From: Vibrio penaeicida
GTDB lineage: Bacteria > Pseudomonadota > Gammaproteobacteria > Enterobacterales > Vibrionaceae
Direction of reading: 5' to 3'
Length of the DNA: 64,000 nucleotides
Assembly: GCF_030689305.1 (NCBI RefSeq)
Contig: NZ_JAUYVM010000002.1
Coordinates: forward strand, 372,001-436,000
Shown: positions 1-8,477 of the stretch, in pieces
Layout of the letters: each line of letters opens with the position of its first letter
Numbering within the stretch: position 1 is the stretch's first letter
Program-made: the position numbers and the translations under genes
The notes under the pieces: model-generated
What the model was told of the DNA's origin: nothing
Databases searched by the model: none
The model's input: only the letters and a program-made list of their open reading frames with translations

Positions 1-120
1 ACCATTATTAGCCAGTTGCATTCGAATTCTCAGCTCCCCCTCCAGTCACAGGTTACTCAAGGCTGAAGGTCATCACCCGAATATTCTCTCCAAAGCTTGA
101 GCCTCTTCAACACACCAGGA
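1..120. other. Window-edge segment, no gene called
   Basis: The plus strand carries two short open stretches that run in from the left edge and stop near 66 and 109; either could be the tail of a gene convergent with the fetB-like gene. I cannot recognise a family from so few residues. No ATP-binding subunit gene starts here on the minus strand. Confidence 0.3.
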
Positions 121-909
121 TCAGTTCTTTATCGAAACCAAGACCCGCCCTTCTTTTGAAAGAACGTTATGCAACCCCAGTTTGGTCGAAAGCGACAACG
201 ATATGGTCATCATGACAAATATCGCAATCATAATGATCAACTGATATTTGATTGCGACCAAGGGGGATGTTCCACCCAAAATCTGCCCAGTCATCATGCC
301 GGGTAGGGTAACTAAACCGATGGTCGCCATGGAGGCGAGAATAGGTGACCACGCTTTTTGCATCGCGGTTTGAACGAAAGGCAATGAAGCGTAGGTCGGA
401 GAGGCACCCAATGAAAGCGCAGCGTGGTATTCACCTTCTCGTTCTTTAAAGGCGCTGAACAAATTTTGAAGCATGATGATATTGGCATTCATGCTGTTGC
501 CAATGAGCATTCCACATAGAGGGATAACATACTGTGAGCTGTATACCGGTGTGGGTTGAACAATCACAACACAAAGCACAATGATGATGGGTGAAAGACC
601 AATCAACAACCCTGACATGACTGGTAAAAAGAGAGGTTTTAACGGAAGTTTGGCTTTGTCGATGATCGCACTTGTTCCGATGCCTGACATCACCAAAACC
701 CAGATGATATTCAATGTTAGACTATTGAGTTCAAATACAAACTCCAGATATGCACCCACCAAAATTAGCTGAACGGTCATTCTCAATACGCTGATGAGCG
801 TGTCTTTTGCCAGTCCAAGTTGAAAGTGACGATTAATGTAAAGGGGAATACAAAGCGTAAGAGAAAAAAGCAGTAAGTAAGCCCAGCCAATGTCAATTGA
901 TTCCTGCAT
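121..909 (-). CDS. fetB: FetB-like ABC transporter permease (UPF0014 family)
   Basis: A 262-residue polytopic inner-membrane protein of the FetB/YbbM family, which in E. coli pairs with the ATPase FetA and is linked to iron export. It starts MQESIDIGWAYLLL and has about seven hydrophobic segments. The family-typical stretch around residues 130-150 (PLCGMLIGNSMNANIIMLQN) and the later AMQKAWSPILASMATIGLV and LPGMMTGQILGG signatures are present. Length is normal for the family. A good ribosome site (GAGG, 7 bases upstream) supports the start at 909. The usual neighbour fetA is not seen on either side: upstream is the divergent tor operon and downstream is the window edge. Family assignment is firm; the substrate is inferred from the family only. 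Confidence 0.85.
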   Translation of the reverse strand: MQESIDIGWAYLLLFSLTLCIPLYINRHFQLGLAKDTLISVLRMTVQLILVGAYLEFVFELNSLTLNIIWVLVMSGIGTSAIIDKAKLPLKPLFLPVMSGLLIGLSPIIIVLCVVIVQPTPVYSSQYVIPLCGMLIGNSMNANIIMLQNLFSAFKEREGEYHAALSLGASPTYASLPFVQTAMQKAWSPILASMATIGLVTLPGMMTGQILGGTSPLVAIKYQLIIMIAIFVMMTISLSLSTKLGLHNVLSKEGRVLVSIKN

Positions 910-1399
910 AGAAACCTCGGTTGTTTTTCCTCCATTTTATACTCAAATCCCTACCGCTTGTTAGCCCAACTTATCCAAGTTTTTAGTGATGGTGAATAGC
1001 TTGAGGATAGGCACTTTATTTTGCTTCAAATTCTCACAAATGAAGCGATTACATTTAACAAATATTCTACATTTATTGCTGAATAGGTTAGGAATTTAAG
1101 CGGCTTTTCTCGGTTTCTTGAACGCTAGTAAAGAGTGTTTGGTAACAAAAAATCATCAAACAATACATATATGCAACAATATTAAATTGTCATATCTGTT
1201 CATTAATTTACACATAAAATGTTAATTAAACACATCTCTGTATGAGCTCAAAAAAGTGTCGAATAGCTTGCTATATAAGGAATCAAACCATTGAATCATA
1301 AGATTCGATCGTTCTAAAATTTCTCATTATAAGTTGTAGGTGTACTGGGTCGCTGGGCTTGGTGCAGATGAAATTATCAATACTATAAGCAGGCAATGT
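910..1399. other. Divergent control region between fetB-like gene and torECA
   Basis: This 490-base AT-rich spacer holds the start regions of both flanking transcription units. A tor-box-like decamer lies at 1196, and an AT-rich TATATAA element lies near 1272. I see no convincing small gene; an in-frame ATG at 1340 upstream of torE lacks a ribosome site. Confidence 0.6.
1196..1205 (+). promoter_or_regulatory. Candidate TorR-binding tor box
   Basis: CTGTTCATTA closely matches the E. coli tor box decamer CTGTTCATAT, and lies about 200 bases upstream of torE. AT-rich partial copies (GTTAATT) follow downstream. TorR is the response regulator that induces tor genes with TMAO. The match is by eye only and the regulator genes torSTR are not in this window. 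Confidence 0.45.
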
Positions 1400-1576
1400 A
1401 TGAGTAATGTTAATAAAGTGGAACCAAAAGAAGTTCGCTCATTTGAGTGGAAATCTTTTCTCCTAATTACCGTCGTTCTCTTTCCCGTATTAAGCGTCAT
1501 GTTTGTTGGTGGATACGGTTTTATCGTTTGGATGCTGCAGGTCTTTTTCTTAGGTCCTCCAGGCGTACACGGCTAA
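1400..1576 (+). CDS. torE: TorE/NapE family small membrane protein
   Basis: A 58-residue protein with one central membrane helix (about residues 18-45), a charged N-terminus containing VRSFEWKSF, and the C-terminal sequence FFLGPPGVHG typical of the NapE/TorE family. These small proteins accompany periplasmic nitrate or TMAO reductase operons; their exact role is not settled. I chose the ATG at 1400 because AGCAGG sits just upstream and family members begin close to this point, whereas an upstream in-frame ATG at 1340 adds 20 unrelated residues and has no ribosome site. It is the first gene of torECA, 44 bases before torC. Confidence 0.85.
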   Translation: MSNVNKVEPKEVRSFEWKSFLLITVVLFPVLSVMFVGGYGFIVWMLQVFFLGPPGVHG

Positions 1577-1620
1577 ACACCTTTCCATTTTTTGAGCGAA
1601 TTTTTTAAAGAGAACAGATC

Positions 1621-2805
1621 ATGAAATCGTTTATCGTAAAAATCTGGCACACGATGACTCGCCCGGCCGTTCACATCAGCTTGGGTGTGCTTACAATGGG
1701 CGGGTTTATTGCTGGTGTAATCTTTTGGGGTGGCTTTAACACCGCATTGGAAGCGACGAATACAGAAGAGTTCTGCGTTAGCTGTCACACCATGCGCGAC
1801 AATGTGTATCAAGAACTACAAGAAACCATCCACTGGCAAAACCGTTCAGGTGTTCGCGCTACTTGCCCTGACTGTCACGTTCCACATGAATGGACGGCAA
1901 AAATTGCCCGTAAAATGCAGGCTTCCAAAGAAGTGTTTGCGCAGATCTTTGGCGACTTAGGCACGCCTGAGAAATTTGAAGAACGCCGCATTGAGCTTGC
2001 TAAACACGAGTGGGACCGTTTCTCTGCAAACAAGTCACTGGAATGTAAAAACTGCCACAACTACGACTCAATGGACTTCGAGAAAATGAAGCCAGCCGCA
2101 CGCATTCAAATGAAAAATGCGGCGGAGCGAGACCAAAGCTGTATCGATTGTCACAAAGGCATCGCTCACAACTTGCCTAAAAATATGGACAGCTCAGGTG
2201 GCATGATTGGTGAATTGGAACAACTGGCTTCTAACACTGATTACTCCACCGGTAACAGCGTCACAAGTGTTCGTCACTTGCCTATGTATGAAGATGCTGG
2301 AATGACCAAGGAAGCGGGCTTATTGAACCCAGCTTCGACGGTAAAAGTGGTTGATGATAAAGGCGATGCGGTACTGGTGGAAATTTCTGGTTGGCGTAAA
2401 GCGAAAGGCTTTGGACGTGTTATTCAGGAAGACTTTGGCTTGAACATCGCTATTGGTTCTCTTCTTAAAGAGACCGCTGTTAATGAAGATCTAGTGAAAA
2501 CATTTGAAACCAAAGAAGACGAGCTGACGGGTCTTCCATGGCAACGTGTAGAAACGAAACTGTGGATGAAGAAAACCGCCATGCTGGGTGACGTAACACC
2601 AATCTGGGACAAAGCAAAAGAAGCTTATCAAACCAACTGTTCAGTGTGTCACACACAGCCAGACGAAGCGCACTTCACGGCAAATGGCTGGCCGGGCATG
2701 TTCAATGGAATGCTTGCATTCGTAAACTTTGATAAAGACAGCGAAGCCCTAGTATTGAAATACCTACAGAAACACTCTTCAGATTTTGCTGAAGGTCACC
2801 ACTAA
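1621..2805 (+). CDS. torC: Pentaheme c-type cytochrome TorC
   Basis: A NapC/NirT-family cytochrome that carries electrons from menaquinol in the inner membrane to the periplasmic TMAO reductase. The N-terminal membrane anchor spans about residues 16-38. Four CXXCH heme sites occur in the NapC-like domain (C52, C82, C142, C174), and a fifth, CSVCH at 340-344, lies in the C-terminal domain that distinguishes TorC from the tetraheme NapC. At 394 residues it has the normal TorC length. It starts after an AGAGAACAG ribosome region and is followed 21 bases later by torA, so the genes are co-transcribed. Heme attachment would need the Ccm system encoded elsewhere. Confidence 0.95.
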   Translation: MKSFIVKIWHTMTRPAVHISLGVLTMGGFIAGVIFWGGFNTALEATNTEEFCVSCHTMRDNVYQELQETIHWQNRSGVRATCPDCHVPHEWTAKIARKMQASKEVFAQIFGDLGTPEKFEERRIELAKHEWDRFSANKSLECKNCHNYDSMDFEKMKPAARIQMKNAAERDQSCIDCHKGIAHNLPKNMDSSGGMIGELEQLASNTDYSTGNSVTSVRHLPMYEDAGMTKEAGLLNPASTVKVVDDKGDAVLVEISGWRKAKGFGRVIQEDFGLNIAIGSLLKETAVNEDLVKTFETKEDELTGLPWQRVETKLWMKKTAMLGDVTPIWDKAKEAYQTNCSVCHTQPDEAHFTANGWPGMFNGMLAFVNFDKDSEALVLKYLQKHSSDFAEGHH

Positions 2806-2826
2806 GCGTCAGACGGAGTACAAGAA

Positions 2827-5289
2827 ATGGCAATTACACGAAGAAGTTTTCTTAAAGGTGTAGCGACAACGAGCGCAGCGTCTGTCATTGGCCCTAGCTT
2901 ATTGGCATCGGCTTCAGCAAATGCAGCGGAAACAACGGGAACGTGGAAAGTATCCGGTTCTCACTGGGGCGCATTTCGCGCCCACATCTACGGCGGCAAG
3001 GTTCAAGAAATCAAACCGCTGGAGATGGACTCGCACCCAACGGATATGATTAACGGCATTAAAGGCATTATTTACAGCCCATCTCGTGTCCGTTATCCGA
3101 TGGTTCGTCTCGATTGGCTCAAGAAGCACAAATACAGCGCGGATACACGCGGTAACAATCGTTTTATCCGTGTAACTTGGGATGAAGCTCTGGATCTTTT
3201 CTACCGTGAGCTTGAGCGTGTGCAGAAAGACTACGGTCCATGGGCACTCCACGCAGGTCAGACAGGTTGGCGTCAGACGGGGCAATTCCACAGCTGTACC
3301 AGCCACATGCAACGCGCGGTGGGCATGCACGGTAACTTCATTACCAAAGTAGGGGATTACTCTACGGGGGCGGGTCAAACCATTATGCCTTACGTATTGG
3401 GATCGACCGAAGTATATGCTCAAGGCACGTCTTGGTCTGAAATCTTAGAGCACAGTGACAACATTATTCTGTGGGCGAACGATCCAGTGAAAAACCTTCA
3501 GGTTGGCTGGAACTGTGAAACACACGAATCGTTCCCTTACCTTGAGCAGCTTAAAGAAAAAGTTGCGAAAGGTGAGATCAACGTTCTCTCTGTTGATCCT
3601 GTGAAGAACAAGACACAGCGTTACTTGCAAAATGATCACATGTACATCAACCCGATGACTGATGTGGCGTTTATGCTGGCCGTCGCGCACGTGCTTTACA
3701 AAGAAGATTTGCACGATAAAGAGTTCATTAAAACTTACTGCTTAGGTTTTGACCCATTCATTCAATATGTTCTTGGAGAAACCAAAGACAAAGTTGAAAA
3801 AACACCAGAATGGGCGGCAGAAATTTGTGGCGTAGAAGCGGATAAGATTCGCGAGTTTGCTCGCATGCTGGTTAGCGGTCGCACACAGATTCTATTTGGT
3901 TGGTGTATTCAGCGCCAAGAACACGGTGAACAACCTTACTGGGCTGGAGCTGTTGTTGCAGCTATGGTTGGGCAAATAGGTCTGCCAGGCGGCGGGGTTT
4001 CTTATGGTCACCATTACTCTGGTATCGGTGTGCCTTCTACTGGCTTTGCTGCTCCGGGTGGCTTCCCGCGTAACCTAGACCAAGGCATGAAGCCAAAATG
4101 GGATAACAAAGATTACAACGGATACAGTCGCACCATTCCGGTTGCTCGCTGGATAGACTGTTTGCTCGAGCCCGGCAAAGAGATTCGTTACAACGGATCC
4201 AAAGTAAAACTGCCTGATTACAAAATGATGGTGATCTCTGGGAACAACCCTTGGCACCACCATCAGGATCGCAACCGTATGAAGAAAGCGTTCCGTAAAC
4301 TTCAAACCGTTGTCACCATCGAGTTTGCGTGGACAGCAACGTGTCGTTTCTCCGATATCGTACTGCCAGCTTGTACGCAATGGGAACGCAACGACATCGA
4401 CGTGTACGGTTCGTATTCTGGTCGCGGTTTAGTGGCGATGCAGAAGTTGGTGGATCCATTGTTCCAGTCTCGTACTGACTTCGATATCTTTACAGAGCTA
4501 ACTCGTCGATTTGGTCGTCACAAAGAGTACACACGCGGAATGGATGAGATGGAGTGGGTACGCTCGCTTTATGAAGACTGTCGCAACGCAAACAAAGGTA
4601 AGTTCGACATGCCTGAGTTTGATGAATTCTGGGAGAAAGGTGTTCTGGACTTTGGTACAGGTAAACCTTGGGTGCGTCACGCTGATTTCCGTAAAGACCC
4701 AGAAATCAATGCATTGGGGACACCATCTGGGTTCATTGAAATTTCGAGCCGCACCATTGGTCGTATGGGATACGAACATTGCCAAGATCACCCAATGTGG
4801 TTTGAGAAAACAGAACGTTCTCATGGCGGACCGGGTTCAGACAAGCATCCGTACTGGCTGCAATCTTGTCATCCAGATAAGCGTTTACACTCTCAAATGT
4901 GTGAATCCGAAGAGTTTCGTTCAACGTATGCGGTACAAGGTCGTGAGCCAGTTTACATTAACCCTGTTGATGCTAAAGCGAAAGGCATTAAAGATGGCGA
5001 TTTAGTACGTGTATTCAACGACCGTGGCCAGTTAATGGCTGGGGCGGTGGTAACAGACAGCTATCCACAAGGTGTTATTCGTATTGAAGAGGGTGCATGG
5101 TATGGACCGCTGAGTGAAAAAGAAGGCGCGATCTGTACTTATGGTGATCCAAATACCTTAACTCAGGACATTCCAACATCTGAATTGGCTCAAGCAACCT
5201 CCGCTAATACGTGTATTGTAGACTTCGAGAAGTTCTCAGGAAACGTACCACCTGTTACATCCTTTGGCGGACCTATTGAGGTGATGTAG
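2827..5289 (+). CDS. torA: Trimethylamine N-oxide reductase, molybdopterin subunit TorA
   Basis: The terminal reductase that converts TMAO to trimethylamine in the periplasm during anaerobic respiration; abundant TMAO in marine animals makes this a typical Vibrio trait. The N-terminus has a twin-arginine signal (TRRSFLK, residues 4-10) ending near the ANA motif at 31-33. The fold is the DMSO-reductase family, with GDYSTGAGQ around 176-184 supplying the Ser (about 179) expected to ligate molybdenum in bis-MGD. Length (820) is normal. It is the last gene of torECA; the TorD chaperone that usually matures TorA is not adjacent. A rho-independent terminator follows. Confidence 0.95.
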   Translation: MAITRRSFLKGVATTSAASVIGPSLLASASANAAETTGTWKVSGSHWGAFRAHIYGGKVQEIKPLEMDSHPTDMINGIKGIIYSPSRVRYPMVRLDWLKKHKYSADTRGNNRFIRVTWDEALDLFYRELERVQKDYGPWALHAGQTGWRQTGQFHSCTSHMQRAVGMHGNFITKVGDYSTGAGQTIMPYVLGSTEVYAQGTSWSEILEHSDNIILWANDPVKNLQVGWNCETHESFPYLEQLKEKVAKGEINVLSVDPVKNKTQRYLQNDHMYINPMTDVAFMLAVAHVLYKEDLHDKEFIKTYCLGFDPFIQYVLGETKDKVEKTPEWAAEICGVEADKIREFARMLVSGRTQILFGWCIQRQEHGEQPYWAGAVVAAMVGQIGLPGGGVSYGHHYSGIGVPSTGFAAPGGFPRNLDQGMKPKWDNKDYNGYSRTIPVARWIDCLLEPGKEIRYNGSKVKLPDYKMMVISGNNPWHHHQDRNRMKKAFRKLQTVVTIEFAWTATCRFSDIVLPACTQWERNDIDVYGSYSGRGLVAMQKLVDPLFQSRTDFDIFTELTRRFGRHKEYTRGMDEMEWVRSLYEDCRNANKGKFDMPEFDEFWEKGVLDFGTGKPWVRHADFRKDPEINALGTPSGFIEISSRTIGRMGYEHCQDHPMWFEKTERSHGGPGSDKHPYWLQSCHPDKRLHSQMCESEEFRSTYAVQGREPVYINPVDAKAKGIKDGDLVRVFNDRGQLMAGAVVTDSYPQGVIRIEEGAWYGPLSEKEGAICTYGDPNTLTQDIPTSELAQATSANTCIVDFEKFSGNVPPVTSFGGPIEVM

Positions 5290-5327
5290 CTTTAAGCTAA
5301 ACCTGATTGTCGTCTTAGTTTTGAGAA

Positions 5328-5356
5328 AGTCAGCCATTTATGGTTGGCTTTTTTTT
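5328..5356 (+). terminator. Rho-independent terminator after torA
   Basis: AGTCAGCCA and TGGTTGGCT form a 9-bp stem (two G-T pairs) with a TTTA loop, followed by a run of eight T. It lies 39 bases after the torA stop. Confidence 0.8.
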
Positions 5357-5591
5357 AGACTAAAGTCTTAAAAATGCTCAAAAAACATTCGGACTCTCTA
5401 ATTTACTATGCGTCTTGTTGAGCTTTATTTGTGTGATAGTGATGCGTAAAGTCATGGGTTTAGAAAGTACGAATGAGCTCAAAAACAAACACTTTCAATT
5501 AACATTTAGTTAACAATTTGAATTATAAGTTGAAAGTTAACAATAGACTAAAGTAACAAGGTTCACTTTCTTTCAAGGGGGTATAAAAGTC

Positions 5592-5607
5592 TGGCACTGG
5601 ATTTGAA
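5592..5607 (+). promoter_or_regulatory. Possible sigma-54-like promoter of the lipase gene
   Basis: TGGCAC, five bases, then TTGAA resembles the -24/-12 consensus TGGCAC-N5-TTGCA; the conserved C of the -12 GC is replaced by A. Predicted initiation near 5617 leaves a very short leader with the AAGGGAA ribosome site. The mismatch makes this only a candidate. Confidence 0.25.
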
Positions 5608-5631
5608 AACCAATAGAAGTAAGGGAATACT

Positions 5632-6588
5632 ATGTCTTTAAAGAAAACTTTAGTTTTATCTGCTGTACTGAGTTGCTCATATTCCGCACATGCTACCGTT
5701 TCACCGAGTGATCTAGAAAGCCTAGAGGATTTTTACAATAACGTTGTTAGCCCTAATATGGCATACACACAAAGCGATTCTGGCACTATCCATTCACCAA
5801 ACAATCCCCCATCTGAAACCAAAGCGCGAGAAGCGCTGGAACTGTTGGAGTTTGCGGAGCAAGTTTACAGCCAATCTGGGACACCTAGTGGCTGGGCAAG
5901 GGTAAAAGATGTGTCTCGCAAATCTGGTTTCAATGCGAGTGTGTTTACAAAAGGGAATAATGTTGTCTTAGCCTATCGAGGAAGTGAATTAGGGACTTCA
6001 GACTGGGTGACTGACGGTATGCTATCCAACGACGAAGTGCCCAAGCAGTTTCTTCAAGCGATCAATTTGGCTGAAAAAGTTGAGCGCGATTATCCAAATC
6101 ACACCATTCGATACACGGGGCACAGCTTAGGCGGTGGGTTAAGTACAGTGGCCGCATTAGTAACGGGTAGATCTACGGTGGCTTTCGATGCTACGGGAAT
6201 TAATGATGCCCTCAAATCGCATATCACGGAAAAGCTTGGCAGTGAGTTTGTGCTAACCCTGCATGCTGCGGCTATAGACAACTACAATTTCGTTGGTGAG
6301 TTTGTCTCAGACGGAGACTGGCAGCAAGATGCGGATGTGATAGGCATAAATGCCAAGCAATATGGCGATATCTATTATTTGAGTGACTCACATTTTACGC
6401 CTTTTCCAAAATTTATTTGGGATACACCTTTAACGCGCCATTTTATATCCCCAATTCGTGAAGAGCTAAATTACATTATTAACCCATATTTCATTGATTG
6501 GACTTTGGATGAGTGGGACATTTTGTGGTTTAAAGTGACTTACCTAATCAATTCGCTACCAAGCCTCTTTCAAGATATTGGCAACTAA
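5632..6588 (+). CDS. Secreted class 3 lipase-like alpha/beta hydrolase
   Basis: A 318-residue exported hydrolase. Residues 1-21 form a Sec signal peptide with an AHA cleavage site. The mature part is a lipase class 3 domain: LAYRGSE (113-119) supplies the oxyanion-hole region and YTGHSLGGG (161-169) holds the nucleophile Ser165. Family members hydrolyse acylglycerols or phospholipids; the substrate cannot be read from sequence. The ribosome site AAGGGAA precedes the start. The gene stands alone, with torA upstream on the same strand separated by a terminator. Its last codons and stop form the first unit of an 18-bp tandem repeat that continues downstream. Confidence 0.85.
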   Translation: MSLKKTLVLSAVLSCSYSAHATVSPSDLESLEDFYNNVVSPNMAYTQSDSGTIHSPNNPPSETKAREALELLEFAEQVYSQSGTPSGWARVKDVSRKSGFNASVFTKGNNVVLAYRGSELGTSDWVTDGMLSNDEVPKQFLQAINLAEKVERDYPNHTIRYTGHSLGGGLSTVAALVTGRSTVAFDATGINDALKSHITEKLGSEFVLTLHAAAIDNYNFVGEFVSDGDWQQDADVIGINAKQYGDIYYLSDSHFTPFPKFIWDTPLTRHFISPIREELNYIINPYFIDWTLDEWDILWFKVTYLINSLPSLFQDIGN

Positions 6589-6649
6589 TTATTTATTGGT
6601 AACCAACTATTTATTGGTAACCAACTATTCATTGGCAACTAGCTATTAG
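6578..6649. repeat. Four-unit 18-bp tandem repeat across the lipase stop codon
   Basis: Units start at 6578, 6596, 6614 and 6632. The first is TTGGCAACTAATTATTTA and includes the final Gly-Asn codons and the TAA stop; the next two read TTGGTAACCAACTATT plus TA or CA; the fourth is TTGGCAACTAGCTATTAG. Copies differ at one to five positions, consistent with duplication followed by drift. Confidence 0.9.
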
Positions 6650-6669
6650 CAATAATCGCTAACAAACAA

Positions 6670-6695
6670 AAGGTTCGGCATTGCTGCCGAACCTT
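6670..6695 (-). terminator. Perfect hairpin terminator shared by convergent genes
   Basis: AAGGTTCGGCA and TGCCGAACCTT form a perfect 11-bp stem with a TTGC loop. On the minus strand it is followed by TTTGTTTGTT, so it best serves the DUF1315 gene that ends at 6718; it may also stop lipase transcripts. Confidence 0.75.
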
Positions 6696-6717
6696 GAAGT
6701 CTTTCATTAGGATCTAA

Positions 6718-6900
6718 TTACTGCAGTGCAACGGGATGTTGGGTTTCACGAACCAGAATGGCTCGTTGGCATGCTTCACGTTGCTTTTCCGTCATTAGCA
6801 TTCCATTACGCCAATAGCCTTTTCTTAAGGCACGTTTAAATTCAGAATAAAGTTCGTCAGGTAGACCGTGTACAATAAGATTAAAGCTATTGCCGTTCAT
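6718..6900 (-). CDS. DUF1315 (YeaC-like) small protein
   Basis: A 60-residue soluble protein resembling the DUF1315/YeaC family, with the pattern LPDELYSEFKRAL, then GYWRNGMLMTEKQREACQRA (residues 29-48). The function of the family is not known. The start lies only 3 bases after the stop of the dihydroorotate-dehydrogenase-like gene, so the two are almost certainly one transcript, and a perfect terminator follows. The short length is normal for the family. Family assignment is by pattern recognition of a short protein and so is moderate. Confidence 0.7.
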   Translation of the reverse strand: MNGNSFNLIVHGLPDELYSEFKRALRKGYWRNGMLMTEKQREACQRAILVRETQHPVALQ

Positions 6901-6903
6901 GTT

Positions 6904-8106
6904 TTATGCTGCCTTGTCTTCCTGATTCTGCAATTCAGTTGGTTTCAAAGCTGGCAGTGGGTTTCTTGAACCAACGGCCTCTTCAATCGAATTAAAACCA
7001 TCCTGCTTAAGAAGCTGCACCAATCCGCGGTTAATCTCATTGATGTTTTGCGGTCCATCGAAAATCATTGTTGTGATCATATGCAGCAAATTGGCACCAG
7101 AAGTGATCTTCTCGTAAGCGTCTTTTGCACTGAATACACCACCAACACCAATTATGGTGAGCTCACCACGAGTACGGCGGTAAACATGACGAATAACATT
7201 AGTAGAGATGCGTTGAAGCGGCAAGCCACTCATCGCTCCTTTACCTTTGGGAAGTTTACCTTGTGCTGATGGGTACTCTTCAGGTACGTGTTCTTCATTT
7301 CCTTCTGGTTTAGCAAGGTTGGTTAGAACAACGCCGTCCATTTTGTGTTCCACACACGCGTCAACGATGATGTTAATTTCTTCCAATGTCATATCGGCGG
7401 CTAACTTAACGTAAATTGGACGGTCGGTGAGAGGGCGGATTTCATCATTAACGGCATTGAGCAATGCGTCTAGATTACCTCTGTCGACAAACGGTTCACC
7501 ATCTTGCGTGTTCGGACAGCTGATATTGATTGTGAAGTAGTCACCAATATCCTTAAACGCATGCATGGTTTTTAGGTAATCCTGAATAGAATCTTCTAAA
7601 ACAAATTCCGGTGTGACGTTGGATTTAGCTGCGTTGATACCCACTCTTAGTGAGCCAAAGTCAACATTAGCCAATCGCTTCGCTATTTTTTCAGCGCCTT
7701 GGTTGTTTAAACCATACCAAACGACGATGGCTTTGGATTTCACCATGCGGAAAAGTCTTCTGCCAGGGTTGCCGGGGCAAACTTCACCAGTAAATGACCC
7801 CAGCTCTGCGAGACCAAACCCTAATGAAGGGTAAATCTTTGTTAGCTCACCGTCTTTATCGAAACCTGCGGACAGACCGACAGGGTTACGGTAAGTAACA
7901 CCATCTACCTTTGTATTCAGTGCCTGATTTTCGTAGTTGAAGAGTAAGCTAGTTAGCCCGCGAGTAAGGGCATTTGAACCCAATACAACGCCAATCTTTT
8001 TCAAAACAGAGTGGGCTTGTTCTGGTTCCATAAGAAATATTAGTGGGCGAACGATGCGATAGAACACTCTCAGAACGAGGTTTCTCACGCCGATTAGGAA
8101 GCTCAT
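6904..8106 (-). CDS. Dihydroorotate dehydrogenase-like flavoprotein (class 2 architecture, Cys active site)
   Basis: A 400-residue FMN TIM-barrel protein of the dihydroorotate dehydrogenase family. The N-terminus (residues 1-45, with QAHSVLKKIG) resembles the membrane-associating helices of class 2 (quinone-linked) enzymes, and YRNPVGLSAGFDKDGELTKI (72-91) and GVGGVFSAKDAYEKI are family signatures. The catalytic segment reads NISCPNT (194-200): class 2 enzymes have Ser at this point (NISSPNT), while Cys 197 here is like class 1. It is longer than typical Vibrio PyrD (about 336) by a C-terminal tail. I infer a paralogue rather than the housekeeping pyrD. It leads the DUF1315 gene, and a Fur-box-like site lies upstream. 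Confidence 0.75.
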   Translation of the reverse strand: MSFLIGVRNLVLRVFYRIVRPLIFLMEPEQAHSVLKKIGVVLGSNALTRGLTSLLFNYENQALNTKVDGVTYRNPVGLSAGFDKDGELTKIYPSLGFGLAELGSFTGEVCPGNPGRRLFRMVKSKAIVVWYGLNNQGAEKIAKRLANVDFGSLRVGINAAKSNVTPEFVLEDSIQDYLKTMHAFKDIGDYFTINISCPNTQDGEPFVDRGNLDALLNAVNDEIRPLTDRPIYVKLAADMTLEEINIIVDACVEHKMDGVVLTNLAKPEGNEEHVPEEYPSAQGKLPKGKGAMSGLPLQRISTNVIRHVYRRTRGELTIIGVGGVFSAKDAYEKITSGANLLHMITTMIFDGPQNINEINRGLVQLLKQDGFNSIEEAVGSRNPLPALKPTELQNQEDKAA

Positions 8107-8477
8107 GACTTTCTATCCTTGTTATTGGTTGACTTTTTATGTCCCTTCAATTGAAACAGGTTCACTGCGAAAACCATCAGATTTCGCAATAACCCCAAAA
8201 CATAGAGGGTACTTTCTTTTGTAACCAAGTTTGCCTTGGTATGTTACTAACTCTAATTAAATGAAAATGCGAATGCAAACGATTATCATTTATAAATATA
8301 TCAAATATACACAGTTAATGGCGACGAAACCGTACTTTTAACTCGGATCAGGAATGACTTTTTTTTGAAATCAGGTAAAGTAACGACTTTTGAAAAAGCT
8401 ACCGTCACAGGCACCAAGATTCTTGTATGGTTTTTTGTGTGATTGTCGGCAAAATTTAAAAGTAATTAGGAAGCAAA
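8107..8477. other. Divergent intergenic region with Fur-box-like site
   Basis: This 371-base spacer separates the dehydrogenase-like gene from ppaC. It is AT-rich in the centre and holds a Fur-box-like sequence at 8272. No additional gene is seen. Confidence 0.6.
8272..8290 (-). promoter_or_regulatory. Fur-box-like operator
   Basis: On the minus strand AATGATAATCGTTTGCATT matches the left half of the Fur 7-1-7 motif (TGATAAT) perfectly and the right half at about four of seven positions. It lies 166 bases from the dehydrogenase-like start and 188 from ppaC, so either could be its target. Match judged by eye. Confidence 0.45.

Larger units (their letters stand above)
5290..5631. other. Intergenic region between torA and lipase gene
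   Basis: It holds the tor terminator (5328), then an AT-rich stretch with GTTAAC-rich sequence (5500-5545), a TATAAA element at 5582 and a sigma-54-like element at 5592 close to the lipase start. I see no gene in it. Confidence 0.6.

Noticed and set aside
1..120. MerR-type promoter-like sequence (CCTCCAGTCACAGG) and two plus-strand tails
   Set aside because: The dyad is poor, the -35/-10 spacing does not fit, and the reading frames are too short to name.
2914..3423. 169-residue minus-strand frame opposite torA
   Set aside because: It lies wholly inside torA, has no recognisable domain or ribosome site, and its composition is that of an antisense shadow.
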